Positions 1-6,113 of a DNA stretch of 6,113 nt are shown one piece after another. The stretch is from assembly GCA_021828605.1 (NCBI GenBank), contig JAJZEG010000030.1:1-6113 (forward strand), written 5' to 3'. Every line of letters begins with the position of its first letter. The first letter of the stretch is position 1. The notes under the pieces are model-generated. The model saw only the letters and a program-made list of their open reading frames with translations, did not search any database and was not told the DNA's origin. This stretch comes from Pseudomonadota bacterium. Lineage in GTDB: Bacteria; Pseudomonadota; Alphaproteobacteria; Acetobacterales; Acetobacteraceae. The position numbers and the translations under genes are program-made.

Positions 1-255
1 CCCGAAGCCACCCGGCTAGCCCGGATCGTCAATACCTGGCTGGCGCTTACCCCGGTGGCTCCGTGGGACAAGATTGCCGCCGATGCCCACGCGCGGCTGC
101 GGGCGCGGCTGCAACTTGCCGGGATCACCATCGGCGCATTCGATGAAATGATTGCGGGCCACGCTTTGGCACTGGGCGCTGTCGTCGTCACGAATAATGT
201 CAAGCATTTCAGTCGGGCAGAGGGGTTGTTCATCGAGGATTGGCTGGAGAATTGA
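1..255 (+). CDS. vapC: PIN-domain toxin of VapC type, C-terminal part (5' end outside window)
   Basis: The frame is open from base 1 to the TGA at 253-255, so only the last 84 residues are present. VapC toxins are Mg-dependent ribonucleases that cut tRNA or rRNA and are held inactive by a cognate antitoxin. The visible part has the usual end of the fold: a PWD segment (residues 21-23), an amphipathic helix, then GITIGAFDEMIAGHALALGA (41-60), VVVTNNVKHF (61-70) and a GLFIEDW end (75-81). D48 matches the third conserved acidic residue of the PIN active site, and the TNN turn matches the position of the fourth. The first two acidic residues would lie outside the window, as would an antitoxin, which usually precedes vapC. 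There is an in-frame GTG at 55, but it lies inside the domain and is not the real start. The gene converges on ssb. A FitB-like PIN toxin is the main alternative; the family call is firm and the subfamily less so. Confidence 0.8.
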   Translation, partial: PEATRLARIVNTWLALTPVAPWDKIAADAHARLRARLQLAGITIGAFDEMIAGHALALGAVVVTNNVKHFSRAEGLFIEDWLEN

Positions 256-444
256 AACTACAGCAACGAACAGACCGTTACGGGCAGCGTCGCATAACTT
301 AGGATAAATGCGACATCCGATATCGTCATCAGTTCCGCTATCGAGGTTTGAGGTGGACCAAAAGACGATCATGAGAAGCGATTTTATCTAAAGCCCTCAC
401 GTCCTCTCAAGCTGGTCGATGCAGCCGTGACTAGAGATTTTTGT
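256..444. other. Intergenic stretch between vapC and ssb, with a small hairpin
   Basis: I find no convincing gene here. The only structure is an inverted repeat, GTCGCAT at 289-295 and ATGCGAC at 308-314, with a 12-nt loop, 33 nt beyond the vapC stop. No T-run follows it, so it is a weak terminator at best. A T5 run at 438-442 precedes the next hairpin rather than following one. Confidence 0.4.
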
Positions 445-472
445 CGGTAGGGGCGAAATATCGCTCCTGCCG
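445..472 (+). terminator. Candidate terminator hairpin between convergent vapC and ssb
   Basis: The arms at 445-456 and 461-472 form a 12-bp stem around the loop AATA. Read as plus-strand RNA, ten pairs are Watson-Crick and two are G-U (448/469 and 452/465). Read from the minus strand, those two pairs become A-C mismatches, so the structure favours plus-strand transcripts, meaning those arriving from vapC. The tail GUCUGAUUUC is only modestly U-rich. The hairpin lies 8 bp beyond the ssb stop codon, so it could also protect or end the ssb message less efficiently. Confidence 0.4.
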
Positions 473-480
473 GTCTGATT

Positions 481-960
481 TCAGAATGGGATGTCGTCAT
501 CGAGGTCGGCGGCGCGGCTGGAATCCCAGGCGTTATTTTGGGCGGCGGGTTGGCTGCGCGCGGGGGTTTGGGTGGGTTCGGCGTAACCACCGCCGCTGCT
601 GGCGCCGGTTGGGCGGTCGAGCAGGACCAGTTCGGCGCCGATGCGGCCCAGCATGATTTCGGTGGTGTATTTTTCCTGGCCCGACTGGTCGGTCCATTTG
701 CGGGTTTGTAATTTGCCTTCGAGATAGAGTTTCGAGCCTTTTTTCAGGTATTTTTCGGCGACATCGGCCAGGCGGTCATTCATGATCACCACGCGGTGCC
801 ATTCGGTGCGCTCCTGGCGTTCGCCGCTGGTTTTGTCGTTCCAGATTTCCGAGGTTGCCAGCGCCAGATTGACGATTTTCATGCCCGACTGGGTGGTGCG
901 GATTTCCGGGTCTTTGCCCAGATTGCCGACGAGGGTGACTTTGTTGACGCTGCCGGCCAT
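481..960 (-). CDS. ssb: Single-stranded DNA-binding protein
   Basis: The product has 159 residues, a normal length for the family. SSB coats single-stranded DNA as a homotetramer during replication, recombination and repair, and recruits partner proteins through its acidic tail. Residues 5-115 form the OB fold, with NKVTLVGNLGKDPEIR at 6-21, TEWHRVV at 52-58 and TRKWTDQSGQEKYTTE at 86-101. W40, W54 and W89 match the DNA-stacking tryptophans W40, W54 and W88 of the E. coli protein. The position matching E. coli F60 is methionine here. A flexible Gly/Ser/Pro/Gln-rich linker (about 117-150) leads to the tip DDDIPF, the standard partner-binding motif. The start is supported by a GGAG ribosome site (968-971, read on minus) seven bases before the ATG. 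The gene diverges from uvrA, as in many proteobacteria. Confidence 0.97.
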   Translation of the reverse strand: MAGSVNKVTLVGNLGKDPEIRTTQSGMKIVNLALATSEIWNDKTSGERQERTEWHRVVIMNDRLADVAEKYLKKGSKLYLEGKLQTRKWTDQSGQEKYTTEIMLGRIGAELVLLDRPTGASSGGGYAEPTQTPARSQPAAQNNAWDSSRAADLDDDIPF

Positions 961-1058
961 GCGATTTCTCCAAGTAAGGACGCGCGTAGAGTAGCCGATG
1001 TTGCGCCCCCTTTCCAGTCGGGTGGTTTGACGCCATATCCAGGGCTCATGAGTGGGCG
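961..1058. promoter_or_regulatory. Divergent ssb/uvrA intergenic region
   Basis: These 98 bp must carry the ssb promoter and probably the uvrA promoter, because the two genes point away from each other. The ssb ribosome site is clear; uvrA has no strong one. I could not pick out a -35/-10 pair with acceptable spacing for either gene. I looked for the alphaproteobacterial LexA operator GTTC-N7-GTTC (or GAAC-N7-GTTC): neither GTTC nor GAAC occurs in this stretch. Confidence 0.5.
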
Positions 1059-3944
1059 ATGAGGATGGCTGGGACCAGTTTTATTGTGGTGCGCGGTGCG
1101 CGCGAGCATAATTTGAAGAATATCGACGTGCGGATCCCGCGCGATCAGCTGACGGTGATTACCGGACTGTCGGGGTCGGGTAAGTCATCGCTCGCGTTCG
1201 ATACGATTTATGCCGAAGGGCAGCGGCGCTATGTCGAGAGCCTGTCGGCCTATGCGCGGCAGTTTTTGGAATTGATGGGTAAGCCCGATGTCGATGCGAT
1301 TGAGGGATTGTCGCCGGCGATTTCGATTGAGCAGAAATCGACCTCGAAAAATCCGCGCTCGACGGTCGGCACGGTGACCGAGATCCATGATTATATGCGC
1401 CTGCTCTGGGCGCGCGCAGGCGTGCCTTATTCACCCGCGACCGGTCTGCCGATTGAGGCGCAGACGGTGAGCCAGATGGTGGATCGGGTGCTGGCGATGC
1501 CAGAGGGCACGCGGCTGTTGTTGCTGGCCCCGGTGGTGCGCGATCGCAAGGGTGAATATCGCAAGGAGCTGGCCGAATTGCAGCGGCGCGGTTTCACCCG
1601 GGTGAAAATCGACGGCAAATTATTCGAGATCGGCGCGGTGCCGACGCTGAATAAAAAGACCAAGCACGAAATCGAGGTGGTGGTCGATCGGGTGGTGGTG
1701 CGCGCGGGCACCGAGCAGCGATTGGCGGATAGTTTTGAGACAGCACTCGGATTATCCGATGGGATTGTTTATGCGGAGAATGCCGATTTAGCGGACGAGC
1801 GTACCGTGTTTTCGGCGCGGTTTGCCTGTCCGGTGTCGGGATTTACCATCGAGGAGATCGAGCCGCGGCTGTTCAGCTTCAATTCGCCGCACGGGGCCTG
1901 TCCGGTGTGCGATGGGTTGGGGACGGAGACGGTGTTTGATCCGGCGTTGATTGTGCCCGATGAGACCAAATCGCTGGCCGATGGCGCGGTGGCGCCGTGG
2001 GCCAATGCGCAGTCGCCTTATTATACCCAGACGCTGGCGGCGATTACGCAGCATTTCAAGGTGAAAATGGCGACGCCCTGGGAGGCGCTGCCCGAGCCTG
2101 TGCGCGCGGCGATTTTGTTTGGCGCGGGGCTCAGCGAGATCACCTTTTCCTATAAAGACGGGGTGCGCGACTATAGCGTGACCAAGGCGTTTGACGGGGT
2201 GGTGCATAATCTGACGCGGCGGCTGCGCGAGACCGATAGCGTGTGGGTGCGCGAGGAATTATCGCGCTATCAGGCCGATCAGCCGTGTCAGCGTTGCGCT
2301 GGGGCGCGGTTGCGGCCTGAAGCATTGGCGGTGAAAATTGCCGGATCGAGCATTGCCGAGGCGTCGTTTCTCTCGATCCGCGCGGCGCGTGACTGGTTTG
2401 CGCAGGTGGAGGCGACGCTTACGCCGCAGCGCCAGGAAATTGCGCGACGAATTTTGCGCGAAATTAACGATCGGTTACAGTTTTTGGTGGATGTTGGGCT
2501 GGATTATCTGACCCTGGCGCGCGGTTCGGCGAGTCTGTCGGGGGGGGAGACGCAGCGGATCCGGCTGGCCAGCCAGATTGGTTCGGGGCTGACCGGGGTG
2601 TTGTATGTGCTTGATGAGCCCTCGATTGGGCTGCATCAGCGCGATAATGAACGGCTGCTGGTTACGCTGCGGCGGTTGCGCGATTTGGGCAATACCGTGC
2701 TGGTGGTTGAGCATGATGAGGATGCGATCCGCAGTGCGGATCATGTGATTGATATGGGGCCGTTGGCCGGAGTGCATGGTGGTGCGGTGATTGCCGAGGG
2801 CACGCCTGCGCAGGTGGCGGCTAATCCGGCGTCATTGACCGGGGATTTTTTATCAGGGCGGCGCGCGGTGCCGATTCCCGCGCAGCGCCGGGTGGTGGAT
2901 GAGGCGCGGATGCTGCGTCTGGTGGGGGCGCGGGGCAATAATTTGCGGTCGGTGACGGCTGCGTTTCCGCTCGGCGTGTTCACCGCGATCACCGGCGTGT
3001 CGGGCGGCGGTAAATCGACCTTGGTGATCGATACGCTGTATAAAGCGGTGTCGCGCCGGTTGATGGGGTCGGGCCAGGTGCCGGCCGCCTATGATCGGAT
3101 CGAGGGGTTGGAGCAGCTTGATAAAATCATCGAGATCGATCAATCGCCGATTGGCCGCACACCGCGCTCGAACCCGGCGACCTATACGGATTTGTTTGCG
3201 CCGATCCGCGATTGGTTTGCCGAACTGCCGGAGAGCCGGGCGCGGGGTTATAAATCCGGGCGGTTTTCGTTCAATGTCAAAGGCGGGCGCTGCGAGGCGT
3301 GCCAGGGCGATGGGCTGATCAAAATCGAGATGCATTTTCTGCCCGATATGTTCGTGACCTGCGATACCTGCAAAGGGCGGCGCTATAATCGCGAAACGTT
3401 AGAGATCAAGTTTCGCGATCAGTCGATTGCCGATGTGCTGGAGATGAATGTCGAGACCGCGATGGGGTATTTTTCCGCCCAGCCGCGCATCCGGGATCGG
3501 TTGAAATTATTGATGGAGGTCGGGCTCGGCTATATTAAATTGGGCCAGTCGGCGACGACGTTATCGGGCGGTGAGGCGCAGCGGATCAAGCTCGCCAAGG
3601 AATTGGCGCGGCGGGCGACCGGGCGGACTTTGTATATTCTCGATGAGCCGACCACCGGGCTGCATTTTGAAGATGTTCGGAAATTGCTGGAGGTTTTGCA
3701 TGCGTTGGTGGATACCGGCAATAGTGTCATCGTGATTGAGCATAATTTGGACGTGATCAAAACCGCAGATTGGGTGATCGATTTGGGACCGGAGGGCGGT
3801 GATGGCGGCGGCGAGATTGTCGCGGTGGGCACGCCCGAGGATGTGGCATTGGCAGCGCGTTCGCATACTGCGCGGTTTTTGAAGCCGCTGTTGGGTGGGC
3901 GCGAGAAGGCGGCGGTGCCGCGCAAGCGCAAGAAGGCGTCGTGA
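1059..3944 (+). CDS. uvrA: UvrA, excinuclease ABC subunit A
   Basis: The product has 961 residues, full length for UvrA. UvrA is a dimeric cytoplasmic ATPase that finds bulky DNA lesions and loads UvrB in nucleotide excision repair. Both ABC modules look intact. Module 1 has Walker A GLSGSGKS (36-43), signature LSGGE (493-497) and Walker B D519-E520. Module 2 has Walker A GVSGGGKS (646-653), signature LSGGE (835-839) and Walker B D862-E863. The UvrB/DNA-binding insertion follows the first Walker A. The second zinc site is complete (C745, C748, C768, C771). The first has C257, C281 and C284 but serine at 260, which I recall as common in alphaproteobacteria. A CxxC pair also occurs at 410/413. 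The C-terminus is basic (PRKRKK). ATG 1059 is the longest start; ATG 1065 is equally possible because neither has a clear ribosome site, and the conserved [14 protein letters not shown] begins at residue 11. Confidence 0.98.
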   Translation: MRMAGTSFIVVRGAREHNLKNIDVRIPRDQLTVITGLSGSGKSSLAFDTIYAEGQRRYVESLSAYARQFLELMGKPDVDAIEGLSPAISIEQKSTSKNPRSTVGTVTEIHDYMRLLWARAGVPYSPATGLPIEAQTVSQMVDRVLAMPEGTRLLLLAPVVRDRKGEYRKELAELQRRGFTRVKIDGKLFEIGAVPTLNKKTKHEIEVVVDRVVVRAGTEQRLADSFETALGLSDGIVYAENADLADERTVFSARFACPVSGFTIEEIEPRLFSFNSPHGACPVCDGLGTETVFDPALIVPDETKSLADGAVAPWANAQSPYYTQTLAAITQHFKVKMATPWEALPEPVRAAILFGAGLSEITFSYKDGVRDYSVTKAFDGVVHNLTRRLRETDSVWVREELSRYQADQPCQRCAGARLRPEALAVKIAGSSIAEASFLSIRAARDWFAQVEATLTPQRQEIARRILREINDRLQFLVDVGLDYLTLARGSASLSGGETQRIRLASQIGSGLTGVLYVLDEPSIGLHQRDNERLLVTLRRLRDLGNTVLVVEHDEDAIRSADHVIDMGPLAGVHGGAVIAEGTPAQVAANPASLTGDFLSGRRAVPIPAQRRVVDEARMLRLVGARGNNLRSVTAAFPLGVFTAITGVSGGGKSTLVIDTLYKAVSRRLMGSGQVPAAYDRIEGLEQLDKIIEIDQSPIGRTPRSNPATYTDLFAPIRDWFAELPESRARGYKSGRFSFNVKGGRCEACQGDGLIKIEMHFLPDMFVTCDTCKGRRYNRETLEIKFRDQSIADVLEMNVETAMGYFSAQPRIRDRLKLLMEVGLGYIKLGQSATTLSGGEAQRIKLAKELARRATGRTLYILDEPTTGLHFEDVRKLLEVLHALVDTGNSVIVIEHNLDVIKTADWVIDLGPEGGDGGGEIVAVGTPEDVALAARSHTARFLKPLLGGREKAAVPRKRKKAS

Positions 3945-3985
3945 GTCGATTGTTAACATAAATAACGAACTAAGGGAAGCGAAAA

Positions 3986-4414
3986 ATGCTGAGTTTGGAG
4001 CAGGCGGAGCGGATTATTGCGCAGGCGCGGGCCAAGGGACGGGCGTTGAATTTGGCGCCGCTGACCGTGGTGGTGTTGGATGCGGGCGGGCATGTGGTGG
4101 CGAGCGCGCGGGAGGATCATTCGGGGATTGCGCGCATCGAGATTGCCACCGGCAAGGCGTGGGGTGGGTTGGGGCTCGGGATTGGCTCGCGGGCGTTGTT
4201 TGAGCGGTGGAACAAGGGAGGCGAAGGGTTTTTGACCGGGTTCGCGGCGGCGAGCCAGGGGCGGATGGTGCCGGTGCCGGGCGGGGTTTTGGTGTTAGAG
4301 GCGGGCCAGGTGATTGGGGCGGTCGGGGTATCGGGCGATAATTCGGATAATGATGAAATTTGTGCGGTGGCGGGGATTGAGGCGGCGGGGTTGGTGGCGA
4401 AAATCGGGTTTTGA
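3986..4414 (+). CDS. GlcG/HbpS-type (DUF336) small protein, possible heme binder
   Basis: The product has 142 residues, typical of the single-domain GlcG/HbpS (DUF336) family, whose members include heme-binding HbpS, the glc-operon protein GlcG and the C-terminal domain of PduO. Family marks are an N-terminal helix (LEQAERIIAQARAKG, 4-18), the strand VVVLDAGGHVVA (28-39), an AxxKA-like segment (ATGKAW, 54-59), PVPGGVLV (96-103), and the closing IGAVGVSG followed by DNDEICAVAGI (110-131). I see no signal peptide or membrane segment, so the protein is probably cytoplasmic. The start is well supported by AAGGGA eight bases before the ATG. The gene sits 41 bp after uvrA and overlaps or abuts the CoA-transferase gene, so it is probably translated with that gene. 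The family is clear, but actual heme binding and the physiological role are inference; H36 and H45 are possible ligands only. Confidence 0.9.
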   Translation: MLSLEQAERIIAQARAKGRALNLAPLTVVVLDAGGHVVASAREDHSGIARIEIATGKAWGGLGLGIGSRALFERWNKGGEGFLTGFAAASQGRMVPVPGGVLVLEAGQVIGAVGVSGDNSDNDEICAVAGIEAAGLVAKIGF

Positions 4415-4425
4415 CCCTGGTACCC

Positions 4426-5853
4426 ATGACCCAGCCCATCCAGGCGACCGGCCCCGCCGCGCAGATTCTTGCCAGCGCCGGTCAGGCGCTTGGCCTTGCT
4501 ACCCCTCAATCCCGCCTGCACATTACCCAACCTGCCACGCTGGACTCCTGCTTCCCGGTCGCTGATCTTGCCGTTGCCGCCATCGGCACTGCGGGCCTCG
4601 CGGTTGCCGATTTGCTCGCCGCTTTGCCCGGCTCCAGCGAACCCCAAGCTCCGATCATCATCAATCAACGCAGCCTTGTCCGCTGGTTCGCCAGCTCAAT
4701 CACCCCGATCGGCTGGCAGATCCAAGCCGCCTGGGACGCGATTGCGGGCGATTACCCCACGCGCGACGGGTGGATCCGGCTGCATACCAACGCGCCGCAT
4801 CATCGCGCCGCCGCCCTTGAAATCCTGCGCGTTGCTCCAAATCGCGAAAGCGTCGCCGCAGCCACTTTCCAATGGCTCAGCGATGAGCTGGAGTCGGCTA
4901 TTATCGCCGCAGGCGGCTGTGCCGCCCGGATGCGCTCGCAAGCCGACTGGTCCACCCATCCGCAAGGCCGAGCCGTCGCCGCCGAAAAACTTATTGCAAT
5001 CGAGCGGATCGAACCGCGCGGCACTCCCGCGCCGCTAACGGCATGGCAGCCCGATGCCGCCCGTCCGTTGCGCGGCATTCGCGTGCTTGATCTCACCCGG
5101 ATTCTTGCCGGACCGGTCGCCACCCGGTTTCTGGCGGGGCTCGGCGCGACCGTGCTGCGGCTTGATCCGCCCGATTGGGACGAGCCCAGCCTCGCCCCTG
5201 ACGTCACGCTCGGCAAATATTGCGCGCGGCTCGATTTGCGCGACGCTGCTGGACGCGACCATTTTCGCGATTTGCTCGGCAAAGCCGATATTCTGATCCA
5301 TGGCTACCGCCCCGGCGCGCTCGACCGGCTTGGCCTTACCGCTAACACACGCCAGCGGATTAATCCGGCTCTGATCGATATTTCACTCTGCGCCTGGGGC
5401 TGGACCGGCCCTTGGGCCGGACGCCGGGGTTTTGATAGTCTGGTGCAAATGGCCGCTGGCATTGCCGAGGCCGGGATGCGCTGGCGCCAAGCCGACCGAC
5501 CAGTGCCGCTGCCGGTGCAAGCGATTGATCACGCCACCGGCTATCTGATGGCCGCCGCCGCCCTGCGCGGGTTGACGCTGCGGCTGCGCAGCCAAACCGC
5601 ATTCACCGCCCGCTTATCCCTCGCGCGCACTGCCGCCAGCTTGGTCGATGCGACCCGGCAAAGCAACCCGGCAATCGCCGATCATCCCGCATCTGATGAC
5701 AGCGCGATTCCCGATTACAGCGATACCGTTGAGCAAACCGCCTGGGGTCCGGCACGCAGGCTCCGCTCGCCAATTCAGATCGGCGACGTTACCTTGCATT
5801 GGGACCGTCCGGCCAGCCCGCTCGGTTCAGCACCGCCTGACTGGCCCGATTAG
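4426..5853 (+). CDS. CaiB/BaiF family III CoA-transferase with rearranged domain order
   Basis: Family III enzymes move CoA between carboxylic acids through an aspartyl-CoA thioester. The frame opens with TTG 4411 (480 aa, overlapping the previous stop by three bases); I prefer ATG 4426 (475 aa), though neither has a clear ribosome site. Residues below count from TTG 4411. The usual N-terminal motif of the family, RPLRGIRVLDLTRILAGP, appears only at 218-235. It is followed by LGATVLRLDPP (244-254), the ADILIHGYRPGALDRLGL segment (292-309), and D373 in the QAIDHATGY segment, which fits the catalytic aspartate (D169 in formyl-CoA transferase). The first ~210 residues resemble the family's usual second half, including EL..AIIAAGG and HPQGRAVA (159-190). 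The tail GDVTLHWDRPASPLG matches the usual C-terminal strand, so the protein does not look truncated. The substrate is unknown. Codon use is C-rich, unlike the preceding genes. Confidence 0.88.
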   Translation: MTQPIQATGPAAQILASAGQALGLATPQSRLHITQPATLDSCFPVADLAVAAIGTAGLAVADLLAALPGSSEPQAPIIINQRSLVRWFASSITPIGWQIQAAWDAIAGDYPTRDGWIRLHTNAPHHRAAALEILRVAPNRESVAAATFQWLSDELESAIIAAGGCAARMRSQADWSTHPQGRAVAAEKLIAIERIEPRGTPAPLTAWQPDAARPLRGIRVLDLTRILAGPVATRFLAGLGATVLRLDPPDWDEPSLAPDVTLGKYCARLDLRDAAGRDHFRDLLGKADILIHGYRPGALDRLGLTANTRQRINPALIDISLCAWGWTGPWAGRRGFDSLVQMAAGIAEAGMRWRQADRPVPLPVQAIDHATGYLMAAAALRGLTLRLRSQTAFTARLSLARTAASLVDATRQSNPAIADHPASDDSAIPDYSDTVEQTAWGPARRLRSPIQIGDVTLHWDRPASPLGSAPPDWPD

Positions 5854-5902
5854 AGCGCGATATGTTCAGCTTGACGCAGTCGCGCCAATCTGACGCGCTC
5901 TA
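5851..5902. repeat. 52-nt imperfect palindrome starting on the CoA-transferase stop codon
   Basis: The outer arms TAGAGCGCG (5851-5859) and CGCGCTCTA (5894-5902) are perfect inverted copies. Inside them, TCAG (5866-5869) pairs with CTGA (5890-5893), TTG (5871-5873) with CAA (5886-5888), and CGC (5875-5877) with GCG (5882-5884), leaving a 4-nt loop, two single mismatches and one 6-nt bulge. An alternative pairing, GCGCGA (5855-5860) with TCGCGC (5880-5885), is mutually exclusive with the outer stem. The stop codon TAG is the first three bases of the left arm. The downstream sequence GCTTTGTTT is T-rich, so the element may act as the terminator of the two-gene unit. Its shape, with AGAGCG/CGCTCT ends, resembles dispersed intergenic palindromes of alphaproteobacteria; repeat-family membership is inference. 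Confidence 0.55.
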
Positions 5903-5933
5903 GCTTTGTTTGCGAGGCTGAGCAACGCTTGTT

Positions 5934-5958
5934 ATTGCCGCGCACAATGCGCGTCAAT
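5934..5958. other. Short hairpin with 3-nt loop
   Basis: CGCGCA (5939-5944) and TGCGCG (5948-5953) form a perfect 6-bp stem around CAA. After one C/T mismatch the pairing continues for four more pairs (ATTG at 5934-5937 with CAAT at 5955-5958). No T-run follows on either strand, so its role is unclear. It may be part of the 3' region of the CoA-transferase message. Confidence 0.35.
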
Positions 5959-6010
5959 TCCAAACGATCAGGCTTGTCTTATGAATGTTCCGCCGATTGA
6001 GCGATAATGG

Positions 6011-6046
6011 TTCACCGTCAGCGGGGGACCACCCGCTGACGGTGAA
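6011..6046. terminator. Perfect 15-bp stem hairpin, candidate bidirectional terminator
   Basis: TTCACCGTCAGCGGG (6011-6025) and CCCGCTGACGGTGAA (6032-6046) are exact inverted copies separated by six bases. No T-run follows on either strand, so this is not a canonical intrinsic terminator. Its place between the CoA-transferase gene and a probable minus-strand gene end (stop at 6086-6088, 39 bp away) suits a shared 3'-end structure that stops transcription or protects both messages from exonucleases. Confidence 0.55.
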
Positions 6047-6085
6047 GGGGTCGGATCGGGATCAGGCTGGCCATGCTGGGCCGGG

Positions 6086-6113
6086 TTAGAGTTTGATCGC
6101 CCCTTCTTTTCCT
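6086..6113 (-). CDS. Possible C-terminal end of a minus-strand gene (last 8 codons)
   Basis: Read from the right edge on the minus strand, one frame gives GKEGAIKL followed by TAA at 6088-6086. The evidence is indirect: a protein-like ending, and a strong hairpin 39 bp beyond the stop where a transcript end would be expected. Eight residues are too few to assign a family, and chance is a real alternative. If the frame is genuine, this gene converges on the CoA-transferase gene. Confidence 0.3.

Noticed and set aside
16..372. 118-codon minus-strand reading frame over the toxin end
   Set aside because: It runs antisense to the clear PIN-domain frame and its product has no recognisable fold or motif, with no ribosome site that I could see.
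1027..1032. TTGACG as a -35 box for uvrA
   Set aside because: No acceptable -10 lies 16-18 bp downstream, and the uvrA ATG is only 26 bp away, too close for a promoter with a leader.
2853..3335. 160-codon minus-strand reading frame inside uvrA
   Set aside because: It is antisense to a highly conserved part of uvrA, and its Arg/His/Pro-rich product is typical of a GC-rich shadow frame.
4117..4668. 183-codon minus-strand reading frame across the GlcG-like/CoA-transferase boundary
   Set aside because: It crosses two well-supported plus-strand genes, and its Gly/Pro/Asn-rich product resembles no family I know.
4469..5038. 189-codon plus-strand frame overlapping the CoA-transferase N-terminal part
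   Set aside because: I considered it as evidence for a frameshift or a separate gene. Its product is Pro/Arg/Ser-rich and low in complexity, while the longer frame runs unbroken through both halves of the transferase.
5700..5853. Truncation of the CoA-transferase by the palindrome
   Set aside because: The last residues (WDRPASPLG.. followed by a Trp near the end) match the usual closing strand of the family, so the end looks natural even though the stop lies in the repeat.
1..6113. CRISPR arrays, tRNA/rRNA genes, insertion sequences
   Set aside because: I saw no regularly spaced direct repeats, no cloverleaf-like segments and no transposase motifs on either strand.

Overview
The window looks like ordinary chromosomal DNA from an alphaproteobacterium, probably of the Rhodospirillales/Acetobacteraceae type. 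The evidence is the sequence style of the single-stranded DNA-binding protein and UvrA (for example the CPVSG form of the first UvrA zinc site), the divergent ssb/uvrA arrangement common in proteobacteria, and the GC-rich, GCG/GTG/TTG-heavy codon use. The genus cannot be named from sequence alone.

Layout, left to right. (1) The C-terminal 84 codons of a PIN-domain toxin of the VapC type enter from the left edge and stop at 255. (2) A short intergenic stretch (256-480) separates it from the convergent ssb gene. It holds two hairpins, one of them (445-472) a plausible weak terminator. (3) ssb (481-960, minus) and uvrA (1059-3944, plus) diverge from a 98-bp region in which I find no alphaproteobacterial LexA box. 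(4) Downstream of uvrA, after 41 bp, comes a two-gene unit: a GlcG/HbpS-type (DUF336) small protein (3986-4414) and a CaiB/BaiF family III CoA-transferase (to 5853). The two overlap or nearly abut. (5) The last 260 bp hold a 52-nt imperfect palindrome that starts on the CoA-transferase stop codon, two further hairpins (one with a perfect 15-bp stem), and probably the last eight codons of a minus-strand gene entering from the right edge.

SSB and UvrA both act on damaged or single-stranded DNA: SSB coats it, and UvrA recognises lesions for nucleotide excision repair. The GlcG-like protein and CoA-transferase are unrelated to repair and look like a small metabolic unit of unknown substrate.

The most interesting feature is the CoA-transferase. 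Its Rossmann/catalytic half, normally N-terminal, begins only at about residue 218. The first ~210 residues resemble the part that normally follows the catalytic half. This gives a circularly permuted or half-decayed tandem architecture. A marked change in G-versus-C strand bias also falls at the boundary between the GlcG-like gene and the CoA-transferase. I see no CRISPR array, tRNA, rRNA or insertion sequence, and no evidence of a wholly new defence or mobile system. Most of the window is conventional.
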